NCBI RefSeq assembly: GCF_023277115.1
Contig: NZ_JALQCS010000001.1
Span: 1-64,000, forward strand
Source of the DNA: Acidithiobacillus acidisediminis
GTDB taxonomy: Bacteria; Pseudomonadota; Gammaproteobacteria; Acidithiobacillales; Acidithiobacillaceae
Length of the DNA: 64,000 nt
Direction: 5' to 3'
This document shows, piece after piece, positions 20,458 to 29,296 of this stretch. The notes beneath the pieces are model-generated. The model was given only the letters and a program-made list of their open reading frames with translations. It had not been told where the DNA came from and did no database searches. The first letter of the stretch is position 1. Each line of letters begins with the position of its first letter. Made by a program: the position numbers and the translations under genes.

Positions 20458-21350
20458 GAATGCTTCTCCCGAATATCGAGTTCCCGATGTTCTACCAGAA
20501 TCTCCTGCCCCTCCTGGCGCAGGGACTCCGCCAGCAATTCGACCATGTAGACACTGCGGTGCTTACCACCGGTACAGCCGATGGAAATGGTGACGTAGTT
20601 CCGGTGATCGCGGGCAAAGGGTGGCAGCCACTGCCGTAGAAAGGTCTCGAGACTGGCGCGTGCAGCCTGCACCGGTTCCTGCTGATCGAGAAATTCGCAC
20701 ACGGCAGCATCGCGCCCCGTCAGCGCCCGCAACTCTGCCTCGTAGTGCGGATTCGGCAGCGCGCGCAAATCAAAGACAAAATCGGAATCGGCGGGTACGC
20801 CATTGCGAAAGGCAAAGGATTGCAAGAGTAGAATCAGGCCTTGGGCCCGCGGCACGCTGGCCCAGGCTTGTACCCGCAAGCGCAGGGCGTGGCTGCGCAG
20901 CTGGGAAGTATCGAGAACCCGATCCGCAAGCACCATTAACGGCTTGAGTAGCGCGCGCTCGCGCAATAGCACCTCGCGCAAGGCCGCCCCGGGCGCAGTG
21001 TCTGTATCGCTGAGGGGATGCCGGCGACGCGTCTCGCTATAACGCCGCAGCAAGGTTTCTTCATCCGCATCCAGGTACAGCATGCGCGACTGCAGCCCGC
21101 ATTCCTCCGAAAGTTTGCGCAAGGCCTCCGGCAGGGCGTCGAGGAAAGTGCGGTTGCGTACGTCAATGCTGACAGCCACCCGCAAGGGATTCAGTTGATG
21201 ATGGCTCAATTCCTGCAACAGGGATTGCAGGAGTGTCGCCGGGAGATTGTCGACACAAAAATAGCCGAGGTCCTCCAGTGCTTGCAGCACCGTCGATTTT
21301 CCTGACCCGGACAACCCGGTAATAATGACCACATCGCCAGCGGTGTTCAT
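20454..21350 (-). CDS. rapZ: RNase adapter protein RapZ
   Basis: Nucleotide- and RNA-binding protein; in E. coli it presents GlmZ RNA to RNase E to control amino-sugar synthesis. The 298 residues have a Walker A GLSGSGKS (12-19) and the conserved C-terminal segment ISIGCTGGKHRSVYMVE. Location in the rpoN-ptsN-hprK cluster is standard. Whether it has an sRNA partner here cannot be seen. Overlaps hprK and the EIIA gene by four bases each. Confidence 0.94.
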   Translation of the reverse strand: MNTAGDVVIITGLSGSGKSTVLQALEDLGYFCVDNLPATLLQSLLQELSHHQLNPLRVAVSIDVRNRTFLDALPEALRKLSEECGLQSRMLYLDADEETLLRRYSETRRRHPLSDTDTAPGAALREVLLRERALLKPLMVLADRVLDTSQLRSHALRLRVQAWASVPRAQGLILLLQSFAFRNGVPADSDFVFDLRALPNPHYEAELRALTGRDAAVCEFLDQQEPVQAARASLETFLRQWLPPFARDHRNYVTISIGCTGGKHRSVYMVELLAESLRQEGQEILVEHRELDIREKHS

Positions 21351-22267
21351 ATTGTCCGGCTCGCCGCGCGCGTCTGCGCATCGAAGAGCGCCAGCATGTC
21401 GACACCGGACTCGCGCACGTAATGTCCACGCGCTGCCGCTTCGACCAGAACCGCAAGGTTACGCGCGGCACTGACCGGCAAGCGCAAGCGTGGGAAGGGA
21501 ACGCCGAGAATTTCCCAATGGTCGACCTGCCCCTGCAGGCGATCGACATCCGCGAGCTCCATTTCCGCCATGTCCCGGATCTCTACGACCAGACGCAAGC
21601 GTTTGGAATCGATGACGGACGCCGCACCAAAGAGCTGCCGAATATTGACGATACCCAATCCGCGCACTTCCAGGAAATCCTGCAGGGCCGGAGGGCAGTG
21701 CCCCGTCACCACGCCGGGCGCCTCGCGTATGCAAAGAACGCTGTCGTCGGCAATAAGACGGTGATTACGGCTGACCAATTCCAGGGCTAGCTCCGACTTG
21801 CCAATCCCTGCCTCGCCCTGAATGAGGATGCCAACGCCGAGTACATCGACCAGAACGCCATGCAAGAGGCAGCGTGGCGCCAATTCCCGCTGCAAATACT
21901 GCTGCACCCGCACCAGGATCCGCCGCGCTGGTAGGGCCGAGGCGAGGATGCTGACCCCCTCCGCCAGCAGGACCGCCAACCATGTCGGCGGGGGCTCTAC
22001 CCCCTCTGCCAACACGAGAACCCGCAACCTCTTGACGGAATAGACTTGCTGCGGATGGCCCAGCAAGTAATCCAACTCTGCCTGACCAAGGATCTGCACC
22101 GGATGCGAACGGATAAAGCTGAGGAACCCGACCAGGGCGGCGCCATCGCTGACATGCTGCGGATCTACCCGAAGCCCATTATTTTCGCTTCCGGCATCGC
22201 GCACGATCCAGCCGAGTTCGGGCTGCAGATCTGTGGCCAGTTGTGCAACATTCACGCTACGGTCCAT
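21347..22267 (-). CDS. hprK: HPr kinase/phosphorylase
   Basis: Phosphorylates and dephosphorylates a serine of HPr. The 306 residues have an N-terminal Mur-like domain, the P-loop GEAGIGKSE followed by LIADDSV, and the signature EVRGLGIVNIRQLFG in the C-terminal part. The usual substrate HPr is not encoded nearby, so its role depends on an HPr gene elsewhere. A GAGG ribosome site precedes ATG 22267. Confidence 0.94.
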   Translation of the reverse strand: MDRSVNVAQLATDLQPELGWIVRDAGSENNGLRVDPQHVSDGAALVGFLSFIRSHPVQILGQAELDYLLGHPQQVYSVKRLRVLVLAEGVEPPPTWLAVLLAEGVSILASALPARRILVRVQQYLQRELAPRCLLHGVLVDVLGVGILIQGEAGIGKSELALELVSRNHRLIADDSVLCIREAPGVVTGHCPPALQDFLEVRGLGIVNIRQLFGAASVIDSKRLRLVVEIRDMAEMELADVDRLQGQVDHWEILGVPFPRLRLPVSAARNLAVLVEAAARGHYVRESGVDMLALFDAQTRAASRTI

Positions 22268-22305
22268 GCACCCTCATCCACGCGGGAATTCCAGGTAAGG
22301 GCGTT

Positions 22306-22770
22306 TCAGTGCCCGTCTTCAGCAGCCCCCATTAACAGGGAACGAAACGCCTCGGCCTCCTGCACTTGCAGGAGCTGTTGTCGTACGTCTTCCCGCGCCA
22401 AACGCGCCGCGATGCGAGAAAGAATTTCGAGATGTTCCAGGGTTGCGGATTCTGGCACGAGTACTGCCACGAAAATGCGCACCTCCTCCGCATCAGGTGC
22501 GGCAAAATCCACGCCATTGCGACTGCGGAGCGCGGCAATCGCGCTGCCCTGAAGTTCCGCCAGGCGTGCATGCGGTACTGCCACAGCAGAGCCAAGCGCC
22601 GTAGAGCCTTGCAGCTCACGCGCCTGCAGCACTTGATAAATGCGTGAAGATTCGACACCCGTGCAGTTACTGAGCATGCGTGCCAGGCTGTCCAGCACCG
22701 CCGCAGCAGTACTGACCGGGCTGTCGAGAAGAATGGCCTCTGCAGGGAGCGGCAAAGCAGCCATGATCAT
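22306..22770 (-). CDS. ptsN: PTS EIIA-Ntr regulatory protein
   Basis: A 154-residue EIIA of the nitrogen PTS, a phosphorylation-dependent regulator rather than a sugar carrier. The phosphoacceptor is His67 in VAVPHARL. ATG 22770 overlaps the hpf stop (ATGA); a second ATG two codons later is less likely. In related bacteria EIIA-Ntr influences potassium transport, which may link it to the KimA-like gene at 55294, but that is inference. Confidence 0.93.
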   Translation of the reverse strand: MIMAALPLPAEAILLDSPVSTAAAVLDSLARMLSNCTGVESSRIYQVLQARELQGSTALGSAVAVPHARLAELQGSAIAALRSRNGVDFAAPDAEEVRIFVAVLVPESATLEHLEILSRIAARLAREDVRQQLLQVQEAEAFRSLLMGAAEDGH

Positions 22771-23105
22771 TCGCTTTCGGTCGCCAGCACGGCAACACCG
22801 GGACTGCTGCGGTGTCGCTGCAACTTATCCTTGTATTGGCGTACCTGGCCGTCAATCTTTTCCGCCAGTTGATCGATAGCCGCATACATATCGGCGTCCC
22901 GCGCTTCGGCATGAAAATCATGACCTGGGGCACTAACCGTAATTTCTGCTACGTTGGAAAGTTTTTCGTGGGAGAGAAACTTCAGTACCACGCGTCCGTC
23001 GATTACCCGATCAAAGTAATGGTCGAGGCGCCCGAGTTTCTCGCGCACATGATTTTTGATGGCCTCGGTGAGGTCCAGGTGTTGCCCACTGATGTGTAGT
23101 TGCAT
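22767..23105 (-). CDS. hpf: Ribosome hibernation promoting factor, short form
   Basis: A 112-residue HPF/YfiA protein (MQLHISGQHLDLTEAIKNHV), which binds the 30S decoding centre and supports 70S or 100S inactivation in resting cells. The long C-terminal dimerisation domain is absent. AGGAGC lies just before the ATG. It is separated from rpoN by 109 bases, in which TTGTAA and TACACT (minus strand, about 15-bp spacing) may be a weak promoter. Confidence 0.94.
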   Translation of the reverse strand: MQLHISGQHLDLTEAIKNHVREKLGRLDHYFDRVIDGRVVLKFLSHEKLSNVAEITVSAPGHDFHAEARDADMYAAIDQLAEKIDGQVRQYKDKLQRHRSSPGVAVLATESE

Positions 23106-23214
23106 GGCAAGCTCCTAGCTTTCGTTGCAGTTATGGGAGTCCGTCACTGCTCTACCGCTCCACATTCAGTGTAGCGCCTTGCCCGACATTACAAAAGCGG
23201 GGCGCGAACCGGTC

Positions 23215-24639
23215 TTACAAACGACGGCGCTGACTGGCCGGGGGAATATTGGCCGCCTCGCGATACTTGGCGACGGTGCGGCGCGCAATCTGAATACCCT
23301 GCGCGGCCAGGACCTTGGCGATTTCTGCGTCACTCAAGGGATGCTGATTGTCCTCTGCCTGCACCATTTTCAGAATCACCGCACGAATGGCCGTTGCCGA
23401 GGCGGCACCACCTTGGTCAGTGCCAACATGACTGGAAAAGAAATATTTGAATTCAAAAAGCCCTCGCGGAGTCGTCATGTATTTCTGATTGGTCACCCGA
23501 GAGATGGTTGATTCATGCATTTCCACGGCCTCGGCGATATCGCGCAATACCATGGGACGCATCGCCTCTGGCCCATTCACGAAAAAGTCCTTCTGCCGCT
23601 CGACAATGGCCGTGGCCACCTTGAGTATCGTTTCCTGGCGACTTTGCAGGCTCTTGATAAACCAGCGCGCCTCGTTGAGTTGATCCTGAATATAGCGATG
23701 TGCCGCATCCTTCGCCCCGGACATCTCGGCATAGTGGCGATTGATACGCAAGCGCGGCATCGCTTCGGCGTTGAGTTCCACCCGCAAGCGTTTTCCTACC
23801 CAGCGAATAATCACGTCGGGAATGACATATTCCGAGCTGCCCGCACCAATCTCCCCACCCGGTTTCGGATTCAGGGTAGCGATCAGCGCAATGGCCGCGC
23901 GCAACTCCTCCTCTCTCGCCTCGAAACACTGGGCCAAACGCGCATAATCATGCTTGGCCAACAGCTCCAGTTGCTCGCTCACGATACGTAGGGCGAGAGC
24001 GGCAGACGCATCCTCTTCCTCCACCTGTTGCAACTGCAAAGTTAGGCATTCCGCGAGATTACGCGCACCCACTCCGGGCGGATCGAAATCTTGGATTTGT
24101 ACCAGGACCGCTTCGAGCTCGGCAACAGACCGTCCCGATGTCTCTGCCAACTCTTCCAGGCTGGCATCCAGATAGCCGTTATCATCAATAGCATCGATGA
24201 TCAGCTCTGCCAGGCTACGCTCGTCGTTGGCGAAGGAGGTCATGTCCGCCTGCCAGCGCAGATAGTCCTGCAGGCTTTGCTCGCGACTGTTGCGCGCCTC
24301 GTAGTCCGGCAAATCTTCATCGGCAGCCGTGGCTGCCGGTCCGGCACTACCCAGGTCGAAAACGTCCTCCCATTGGCTGTCTACCGGTAGCTCCTCGGGC
24401 AGGTTGGTCTCTGCCGCCAGATCCAGCTGGCGCTCGTCCGACAGCGTCGTCAGACTCTCTGCCGGCTCGCTCGACAACTCTGGGCCCTCTTCCTCGTCGA
24501 GGAGAGGATTGCTGTCCAGCATCATCTGCACCTCTTGCTGCAGATCCAGCGTCGATAACTGCAACAGGCGAATGGCCTGCTGCAGTTGCGGCGTCATCGC
24601 TAGATGTTGCCCGAGTTTTAGCTCAAGTCCCTGTTTCAT
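23215..24639 (-). CDS. rpoN: RNA polymerase sigma-54 factor
   Basis: Sigma factor for -24/-12 promoters, needing an AAA+ activator. The 474 residues show the glutamine/leucine-rich region I (LGQHLAMTPQLQQAIRLL), an acidic region II and core-binding domain, the HTH, and the RpoN box ARRTVAKYREA near the C-terminus. It follows lptB by three bases, the classic lptB-rpoN-hpf-ptsN order. I did not identify a clear -24/-12 promoter in the window. Confidence 0.96.
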   Translation of the reverse strand: MKQGLELKLGQHLAMTPQLQQAIRLLQLSTLDLQQEVQMMLDSNPLLDEEEGPELSSEPAESLTTLSDERQLDLAAETNLPEELPVDSQWEDVFDLGSAGPAATAADEDLPDYEARNSREQSLQDYLRWQADMTSFANDERSLAELIIDAIDDNGYLDASLEELAETSGRSVAELEAVLVQIQDFDPPGVGARNLAECLTLQLQQVEEEDASAALALRIVSEQLELLAKHDYARLAQCFEAREEELRAAIALIATLNPKPGGEIGAGSSEYVIPDVIIRWVGKRLRVELNAEAMPRLRINRHYAEMSGAKDAAHRYIQDQLNEARWFIKSLQSRQETILKVATAIVERQKDFFVNGPEAMRPMVLRDIAEAVEMHESTISRVTNQKYMTTPRGLFEFKYFFSSHVGTDQGGAASATAIRAVILKMVQAEDNQHPLSDAEIAKVLAAQGIQIARRTVAKYREAANIPPASQRRRL

Positions 24640-24642
24640 AAT

Positions 24643-25368
24643 TTAGAATTTAAACTGCTCTCCTAGATATACGGCGCGCACGGCGGGATCATCGATAAGC
24701 TCCTGTGGGCTGCCGGAACTGAGCACCTGCCCATCATGCAGGATATACGCACGCTGACAAATCCCCAAGGTTTCACGCACGTTGTGGTCGGTGATCAACA
24801 CGCCGATGCCCCGTTCACTCAAGCCTTGGATCAGTTGCTGAATTTCGATCACCGAAATCGGATCAATGCCGGCAAACGGTTCGTCGAGCAAAATGAAGCG
24901 TGGGCTCATGGACAGGGTGCGGGCAATCTCCACCCGCCGTCGCTCCCCCCCCGACAGGCTTTGCCCCCGGGTGTTCCGCAAATTTTGCAGGTGCAGTTCC
25001 GCAAGAAGCTGTTCCAGCCGCTCCTGCCGTTCCTCTTCCCGAATCGGCAATTGCTCGAGGACGGCAAGGATGTTATCGGCGGCACTGAGCTGGCGGAACA
25101 CCGAGGGTTCCTGGGGCAAATAGCCCAGACCCAGGCGCGCGCGCTGATGCATGGGCAGGCTGCCAATATCCTGGTCATTGAGAAAAATGCGACCATTATC
25201 GGGCCGCACCAGACCGACCATCATATAGAATGTGGTGGTCTTGCCCGCACCGTTCGGGCCCAGCAGACCCACGACCTCACCAGCCTTGACCTCTACCGAT
25301 ACGCCACGCACCACCGTGCGCCGACGAAAGCGTTTGACCAGAGACTCCGCTCGCAGCCGCGCCGTCAT
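24643..25368 (-). CDS. lptB: LPS export ABC transporter ATPase
   Basis: Cytoplasmic ATPase of the LptB2FGC extractor that moves lipopolysaccharide out of the inner membrane. The 241 residues have Walker [10 protein letters not shown], signature [10 protein letters not shown] and Walker [14 protein letters not shown]. lptF and lptG are not in the window. Overlaps lptA by four bases. Confidence 0.96.
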   Translation of the reverse strand: MTARLRAESLVKRFRRRTVVRGVSVEVKAGEVVGLLGPNGAGKTTTFYMMVGLVRPDNGRIFLNDQDIGSLPMHQRARLGLGYLPQEPSVFRQLSAADNILAVLEQLPIREEERQERLEQLLAELHLQNLRNTRGQSLSGGERRRVEIARTLSMSPRFILLDEPFAGIDPISVIEIQQLIQGLSERGIGVLITDHNVRETLGICQRAYILHDGQVLSSGSPQELIDDPAVRAVYLGEQFKF

Positions 25369-25868
25369 GGTTTGCCGCTGCCATCCTTGGCCGGGTAAAA
25401 GACCGAGCGCACCCGCTGGCCAGGGGTCGCGGTGACTTCAGTCTGTTGGCTGTGCAGCAGATAAACCACTTGATTGCCAGCAACTTCATTCTTTCCCTGC
25501 CAAAGATGCGCGTCCCCCGTCAGGACAATGCGGCCACTGCCCGGTTCATAGCTCAGGCGCTGGCTGTATCCATGCCGCTCTGCACTGGACATGGTGAAGC
25601 TGACCGGACTCCCGGTCGCGACCGCTTTTTCGATCTTGCCTGCCTGAGCATGAATCGTGAGTTGTGCCGCATGGATGATCAAATTGCCCTGCTGCAAGAC
25701 CACATTGCCACTATAAACGGCCTCTTGCACGGGCTTGTTCTGGCCGCGGAGTTGATCGGCAGCAATATGGATGGGGCCTTTCCCCAGCCCGGCGTCGGAT
25801 GCCGCCGCTGCCCAGGCCGTGAAAGGAACACAAACGACGAGAAGGAATAGCCAGCGATTACGGTACAT
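25365..25868 (-). CDS. lptA: LPS transport periplasmic protein LptA
   Basis: Periplasmic bridge protein carrying LPS between LptC and LptD. The 167 residues start with a signal peptide ([20 protein letters not shown]) and continue with an OstA-like beta-jellyroll ([47 protein letters not shown]). Overlaps lptC by 11 bases. Confidence 0.93.
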   Translation of the reverse strand: MYRNRWLFLLVVCVPFTAWAAAASDAGLGKGPIHIAADQLRGQNKPVQEAVYSGNVVLQQGNLIIHAAQLTIHAQAGKIEKAVATGSPVSFTMSSAERHGYSQRLSYEPGSGRIVLTGDAHLWQGKNEVAGNQVVYLLHSQQTEVTATPGQRVRSVFYPAKDGSGKP

Positions 25869-26403
25869 AGATTCCTCGCACCTGACTCAGTAAGCGAAAC
25901 TGCTCCGTTTTCACCGATGCCCACAGGCCCACCCCCTGCAGCGTGCTGGGTCCATGGGTCAAAAATACCGGATCCTGACTCTCGATGACGCCGGTTTTCG
26001 GGTCATAGCGCAATTTTTCCGTGCGCAAGGTGCTATTGGGCGCCAGAGTCGCCAACACGTCTCCCCAAGCGAGCAATTCCTGATCTCCATTGCGGAGCAA
26101 CCCATGCTGTGCCTGCAGGGTGAGGTTTCCCTGCGGACGAAAACGTTCCAAAGATAAGCCGCTGAGAACCGTCCGGTTGCCCTGCGGCAGATGGTAGGCA
26201 CCCTTAGCTCGGGCGAGCAATTCCAGAGCCCCCTGCGCGTCATATTGGCGCAAGACGACGTCACTGGCGGCTTGGTCACCCCGCTGGATACCACCGCGCC
26301 AATCCACCGCAATGAAGGGCAGTGCTTGCTTGGGCCAGGTCCACCACAACAACCCAGCTCCGAGCAATGCCAGCAGCAGGAGCAAAGGGAGACGCAGGCT
26401 CAT
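25858..26403 (-). CDS. lptC: LPS export protein LptC
   Basis: Bitopic inner-membrane protein that takes LPS from LptB2FG to LptA. In 181 residues an N-terminal transmembrane helix (LRLPLLLLLALLGAGLLWW) is followed by an OstA/LptC-type periplasmic domain. Sequence conservation in this family is low, so the call rests also on position between kdsC and lptA. Overlaps kdsC by four bases. Confidence 0.88.
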   Translation of the reverse strand: MSLRLPLLLLLALLGAGLLWWTWPKQALPFIAVDWRGGIQRGDQAASDVVLRQYDAQGALELLARAKGAYHLPQGNRTVLSGLSLERFRPQGNLTLQAQHGLLRNGDQELLAWGDVLATLAPNSTLRTEKLRYDPKTGVIESQDPVFLTHGPSTLQGVGLWASVKTEQFRLLSQVRGIYVP

Positions 26404-26930
26404 ACCCTAGCCAGCGCCCGCGCGACGATGGCGTCCCAGTGACCCTGGGCACGCAGGATCTCCTCACTGAGCTCGCGCACTGCACCCATCCCGCCATTGT
26501 GCGCCGACACCCAGTGCGCACGGGCAAGGACCTCCGGGTGCGCGTCCGCCGGTGCCGTGGCCAGCCCCACCCGCGCGAGAATACTCAAATCAATGAGATC
26601 ATCCCCCATGTAGGCAATGGCTTCTTCCGCAATTTGGGTAGCGAAAAGCAGCTCGGTATAGGCAACCATCTTGTCTACACTGCCCTGGTAGACACGCTGG
26701 ATACCGAGGTCACGCGCGCGGTGGGCGAGCGCCGCAGAATAGCGCGCCGTGATCAGCGCCACTTCAATTCCAGCGTCCTGTAACAGCCGTATTCCGTGCC
26801 CGTCACGTACATGGAAGCCCTTGCTCTCGCGCCCCTCGGCATCAAAGAGCAAGCGCCCATCGGTCAACACGCCGTCCACATCGAGAATCAGCAGCCGTAT
26901 GCGTGCGCCGCGTTCCTGGATTTCGCTCAT
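26400..26930 (-). CDS. kdsC: KDO 8-phosphate phosphatase
   Basis: HAD-family enzyme that dephosphorylates 3-deoxy-D-manno-octulosonate 8-phosphate for LPS inner core. The 176 residues contain LLILDVDGVLTDG (nucleophile Asp17, acid Asp19) and MGDDLIDL near the C-terminus; the lack of a cap domain is typical. Overlaps kdsD by four bases. Confidence 0.94.
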   Translation of the reverse strand: MSEIQERGARIRLLILDVDGVLTDGRLLFDAEGRESKGFHVRDGHGIRLLQDAGIEVALITARYSAALAHRARDLGIQRVYQGSVDKMVAYTELLFATQIAEEAIAYMGDDLIDLSILARVGLATAPADAHPEVLARAHWVSAHNGGMGAVRELSEEILRAQGHWDAIVARALARV

Positions 26931-27913
26931 GCTACCCCCGCGTGCAGAAGATCATGCATCGTGATTGCGCCTTCCAATCGCCCTGCGGCATCGACGATCA
27001 ACAGCACCGTCACCCGCTCGGCATCCATGCGTGCCACCGCTTCGGCGGCCAGAGCATCGGCGGCGATTTGCAAAGGCTGAGGCCGGTAAAAATCTGCCAT
27101 GGGACGACCCCAGAGGTCTTGCTGCGTCGTGAAGGCGCGGCGCAAATCCCCATCGGTAAAGATGCCCAGCAGATGATTCTCGGCATCGACCACGGTGGTC
27201 ATGCCCATACCCTTGCCGCTGATCTCCAGTATGGCCTCGTGCAGCGGCGTGTCCGGCTGCACCTGAGGCAACTGCGCGCCCTTGCGCATGAGGTCTGCAA
27301 CCCGAAGCAGCAAGCGGCGCCCCAGGGCACCGCCCGGATGCGACAGGGCGAAATCATCGGCGGAGAAGCCGCGTGCATTGAGCAGGGCCATGGCCAGCGC
27401 ATCCCCCATCGCCAAGGTGGCGGTGGTCGAGGCCGTGGGCGCGAGATTGAGGGGGCAAGCCTCCCGTGCCACGGCACAGTCCAGATGCACCTCGGCACGC
27501 TGCGCCAGAGTGGACTGGGCATTGCCAGTCAGGGCAATGAGGGGCACCGCCATGCGCTTGACGACCGGCAGAATGGCAAGCAATTCCGCCGTTTCGCCAG
27601 AGTTCGACAGGGCCAGCAAGAGATCGTCCTGGGTCAGCATCCCCAGATCGCCATGGCTCCCCTCAGCCGGGTGCAGAAATAGGGCCGGGCTACCGGTGCT
27701 GGCTAGGGTTGCGGCAATCTTTTTGCCGATGATCCCCGATTTTCCCATGCCGCTGACCACAATCCGGCCATGACAGGCCAGCAGCAGGCGGCAGGCCTCG
27801 ACAAATGCGCCATCGAGGCGCGCCTCGAGGGCCTCCAAGGCCTCGCGCTCCAGACGCAGGGTATCCCGGCCAGTGCGCAGCAGAGCCTCGTGATCCAGCG
27901 CCATCTTAGCCAT
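26927..27913 (-). CDS. kdsD: Arabinose 5-phosphate isomerase
   Basis: Converts ribulose 5-phosphate to arabinose 5-phosphate, the KDO precursor. From ATG 27913 it has 328 residues, the same as E. coli KdsD: an SIS domain (VSGMGKSGIIGKKIA, HPAEGSHGDLGML) and two C-terminal CBS domains. An upstream in-frame ATG at 27931 would add six residues and overlap the preceding gene further. Overlaps the small upstream ORF by eight bases. Confidence 0.94.
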   Translation of the reverse strand: MAKMALDHEALLRTGRDTLRLEREALEALEARLDGAFVEACRLLLACHGRIVVSGMGKSGIIGKKIAATLASTGSPALFLHPAEGSHGDLGMLTQDDLLLALSNSGETAELLAILPVVKRMAVPLIALTGNAQSTLAQRAEVHLDCAVAREACPLNLAPTASTTATLAMGDALAMALLNARGFSADDFALSHPGGALGRRLLLRVADLMRKGAQLPQVQPDTPLHEAILEISGKGMGMTTVVDAENHLLGIFTDGDLRRAFTTQQDLWGRPMADFYRPQPLQIAADALAAEAVARMDAERVTVLLIVDAAGRLEGAITMHDLLHAGVA

Positions 27914-28169
27914 CGTCTCTACTCGCCTCATAAGCGCGATGACATTCGGGATGCGCCGCCATCACCTTGTCCACATCCGCGAAGGACGCTTGTTGCAGAA
28001 GCTTCCAGCACTTGAGATTTTCCGCCGCGAGATGGTCAGGATGTTGGCGATACCACTGCGTTGACCCCGATTCTGGACTGCCCGCCAGAATCTCCGGGCG
28101 ATCCGCCCAGAATAGCAAGACAAACAATGCAATAGCGCCGAGAAAAATGAGTGCATAAATGATTTTCAT
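27906..28169 (-). CDS. Unknown small membrane-anchored protein
   Basis: Eighty-seven residues: an N-terminal transmembrane helix (MKIIYALIFLGAIALFVLLFW), then a polar domain of about 60 residues with two cysteines about 20 residues apart (LKCWKLLQQ and HPECHRAY). The domain probably faces the periplasm, where the cysteines could form a disulfide. The frame overlaps the kdsD start by eight bases, which supports real translation. No family recognised. Confidence 0.6.
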   Translation of the reverse strand: MKIIYALIFLGAIALFVLLFWADRPEILAGSPESGSTQWYRQHPDHLAAENLKCWKLLQQASFADVDKVMAAHPECHRAYEASRDDG

Positions 28170-28197
28170 CGATTCTCACACCCGCAACTCGTATCTC

Positions 28198-28635
28198 TCA
28201 CTCGATTTCTTCCCCATACTGAGCGTTCAGAAGCAGCACCAGCCGCTCCTCCCGTCGCTGGAGGTCGGCAAGCAAATTTTCGGCCAGATTATCCCATAAG
28301 CTGCGCAACGGCACGAGTGCTGCGCCCGATTCCAGCTGTCCCAGGATTTCCGCGACCTTTTCCAGGCTTTCCCGCAATTGCAGGCCACTGCTCAGGCAGT
28401 TCTTGATCTGCTCGCGCGGATGGGGAATCCAGGAACGATCAGCGGCATAGGAACGCAGCTTCTCGCCACACTCCAGCACCCGGCGCCGTAACTTGCTCAG
28501 GGCACCGAGATGAGCGCTCTTCAATTCTCCCCACAGGGCCAGATCCATCACCGCCAACCACTGCTGGCGCCACTGCTCTACCTGCTCTACTGGCGCCTGC
28601 ACCCAAGCCGCCACCTCCGCTTCGTCAAAGGCCAT
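28198..28635 (-). CDS. Unknown helical cytoplasmic protein
   Basis: From ATG 28635, 145 residues (MAFDEAEVAAWVQAPVEQV). It is almost entirely predicted helix, with charged heptad-like stretches (LGALSKLRRRVLECGEKL, LADLQRREERLVLLL). No signal peptide or membrane segment. Its start overlaps the murU stop by 11 bases, suggesting coupled translation. The open frame runs upstream inside murU, but family-free sequence there argues for the later start. I do not recognise it. Confidence 0.6.
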   Translation of the reverse strand: MAFDEAEVAAWVQAPVEQVEQWRQQWLAVMDLALWGELKSAHLGALSKLRRRVLECGEKLRSYAADRSWIPHPREQIKNCLSSGLQLRESLEKVAEILGQLESGAALVPLRSLWDNLAENLLADLQRREERLVLLLNAQYGEEIE

Positions 28636-29296
28636 GACCCCTCCCGCATATCTGCCGTGCCGCAGCCAAACGCTCCGGACTCCCCACATCCCACCACAAC
28701 CCTTGCTGGGGATAGGCGCGTAAGCGTCCTTGCGTCGCCCATTCTCGTAACCAGGGCGCCAATGGCGCCCAACCAGGCTGCTGCTCCTGCAGCCAAGCCC
28801 CATGCAGCAGGCCAAGGCCGGAGTAGGTGTAGCGCGGACGCGCAGGGTCGGGCAGCGTCAACCTTCCCTCCGCCATGCCAAAATCTCCCTGGGGGTGGTG
28901 TGCAGGATTGGCTACGAGCACCAGTCCGGGTTCCCCCTCAAGCAGGGGCAGCAAGGGATGTTCGGTACAGATATCGCCGTTGAGCAGCAGAAATGGTGCT
29001 GTACCCAGACGTTCCCGCAAGGCAATCAAGGCACCACCGGTCTCCAGGCGCTCCGCACCTTCATCCTGATACTCCAGGGTCATTCCCCGCCACTGATGGC
29101 CGAGAAAGCGCGGCAAGAGTGCTCCCAGATGCGACAGGTTGATGAAGACACGCTCCACCCCGGCCGCCGACAAGACATCCAAATGGCGCGCTATCAATGG
29201 CTTACCACCGACGCTCAGGAGCGGCTTGGGGAGATGATCGCTACGTGGTCGCAGCCGCTCGCCACGGCCAGCCGCGAGAATTACCGCCTGGCGCAC
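28625..29296 (-). CDS. murU: N-acetylmuramate alpha-1-phosphate uridylyltransferase
   Basis: Couples MurNAc-1-phosphate to UTP, giving UDP-MurNAc in the cell-wall recycling bypass. The 223-residue nucleotidyltransferase has the N-terminal signature MRQAVILAAGRGERLRP followed by LPKPLLSVGGKPLI, and a NGDI metal site (LLLNGDICTE). Start is GTG at 29296, overlapping amgK by 16 bases. The amgK-murU pairing supports MurU over a mannose-1-phosphate guanylyltransferase. Confidence 0.88.
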   Translation of the reverse strand: MRQAVILAAGRGERLRPRSDHLPKPLLSVGGKPLIARHLDVLSAAGVERVFINLSHLGALLPRFLGHQWRGMTLEYQDEGAERLETGGALIALRERLGTAPFLLLNGDICTEHPLLPLLEGEPGLVLVANPAHHPQGDFGMAEGRLTLPDPARPRYTYSGLGLLHGAWLQEQQPGWAPLAPWLREWATQGRLRAYPQQGLWWDVGSPERLAAARQICGRGHGL

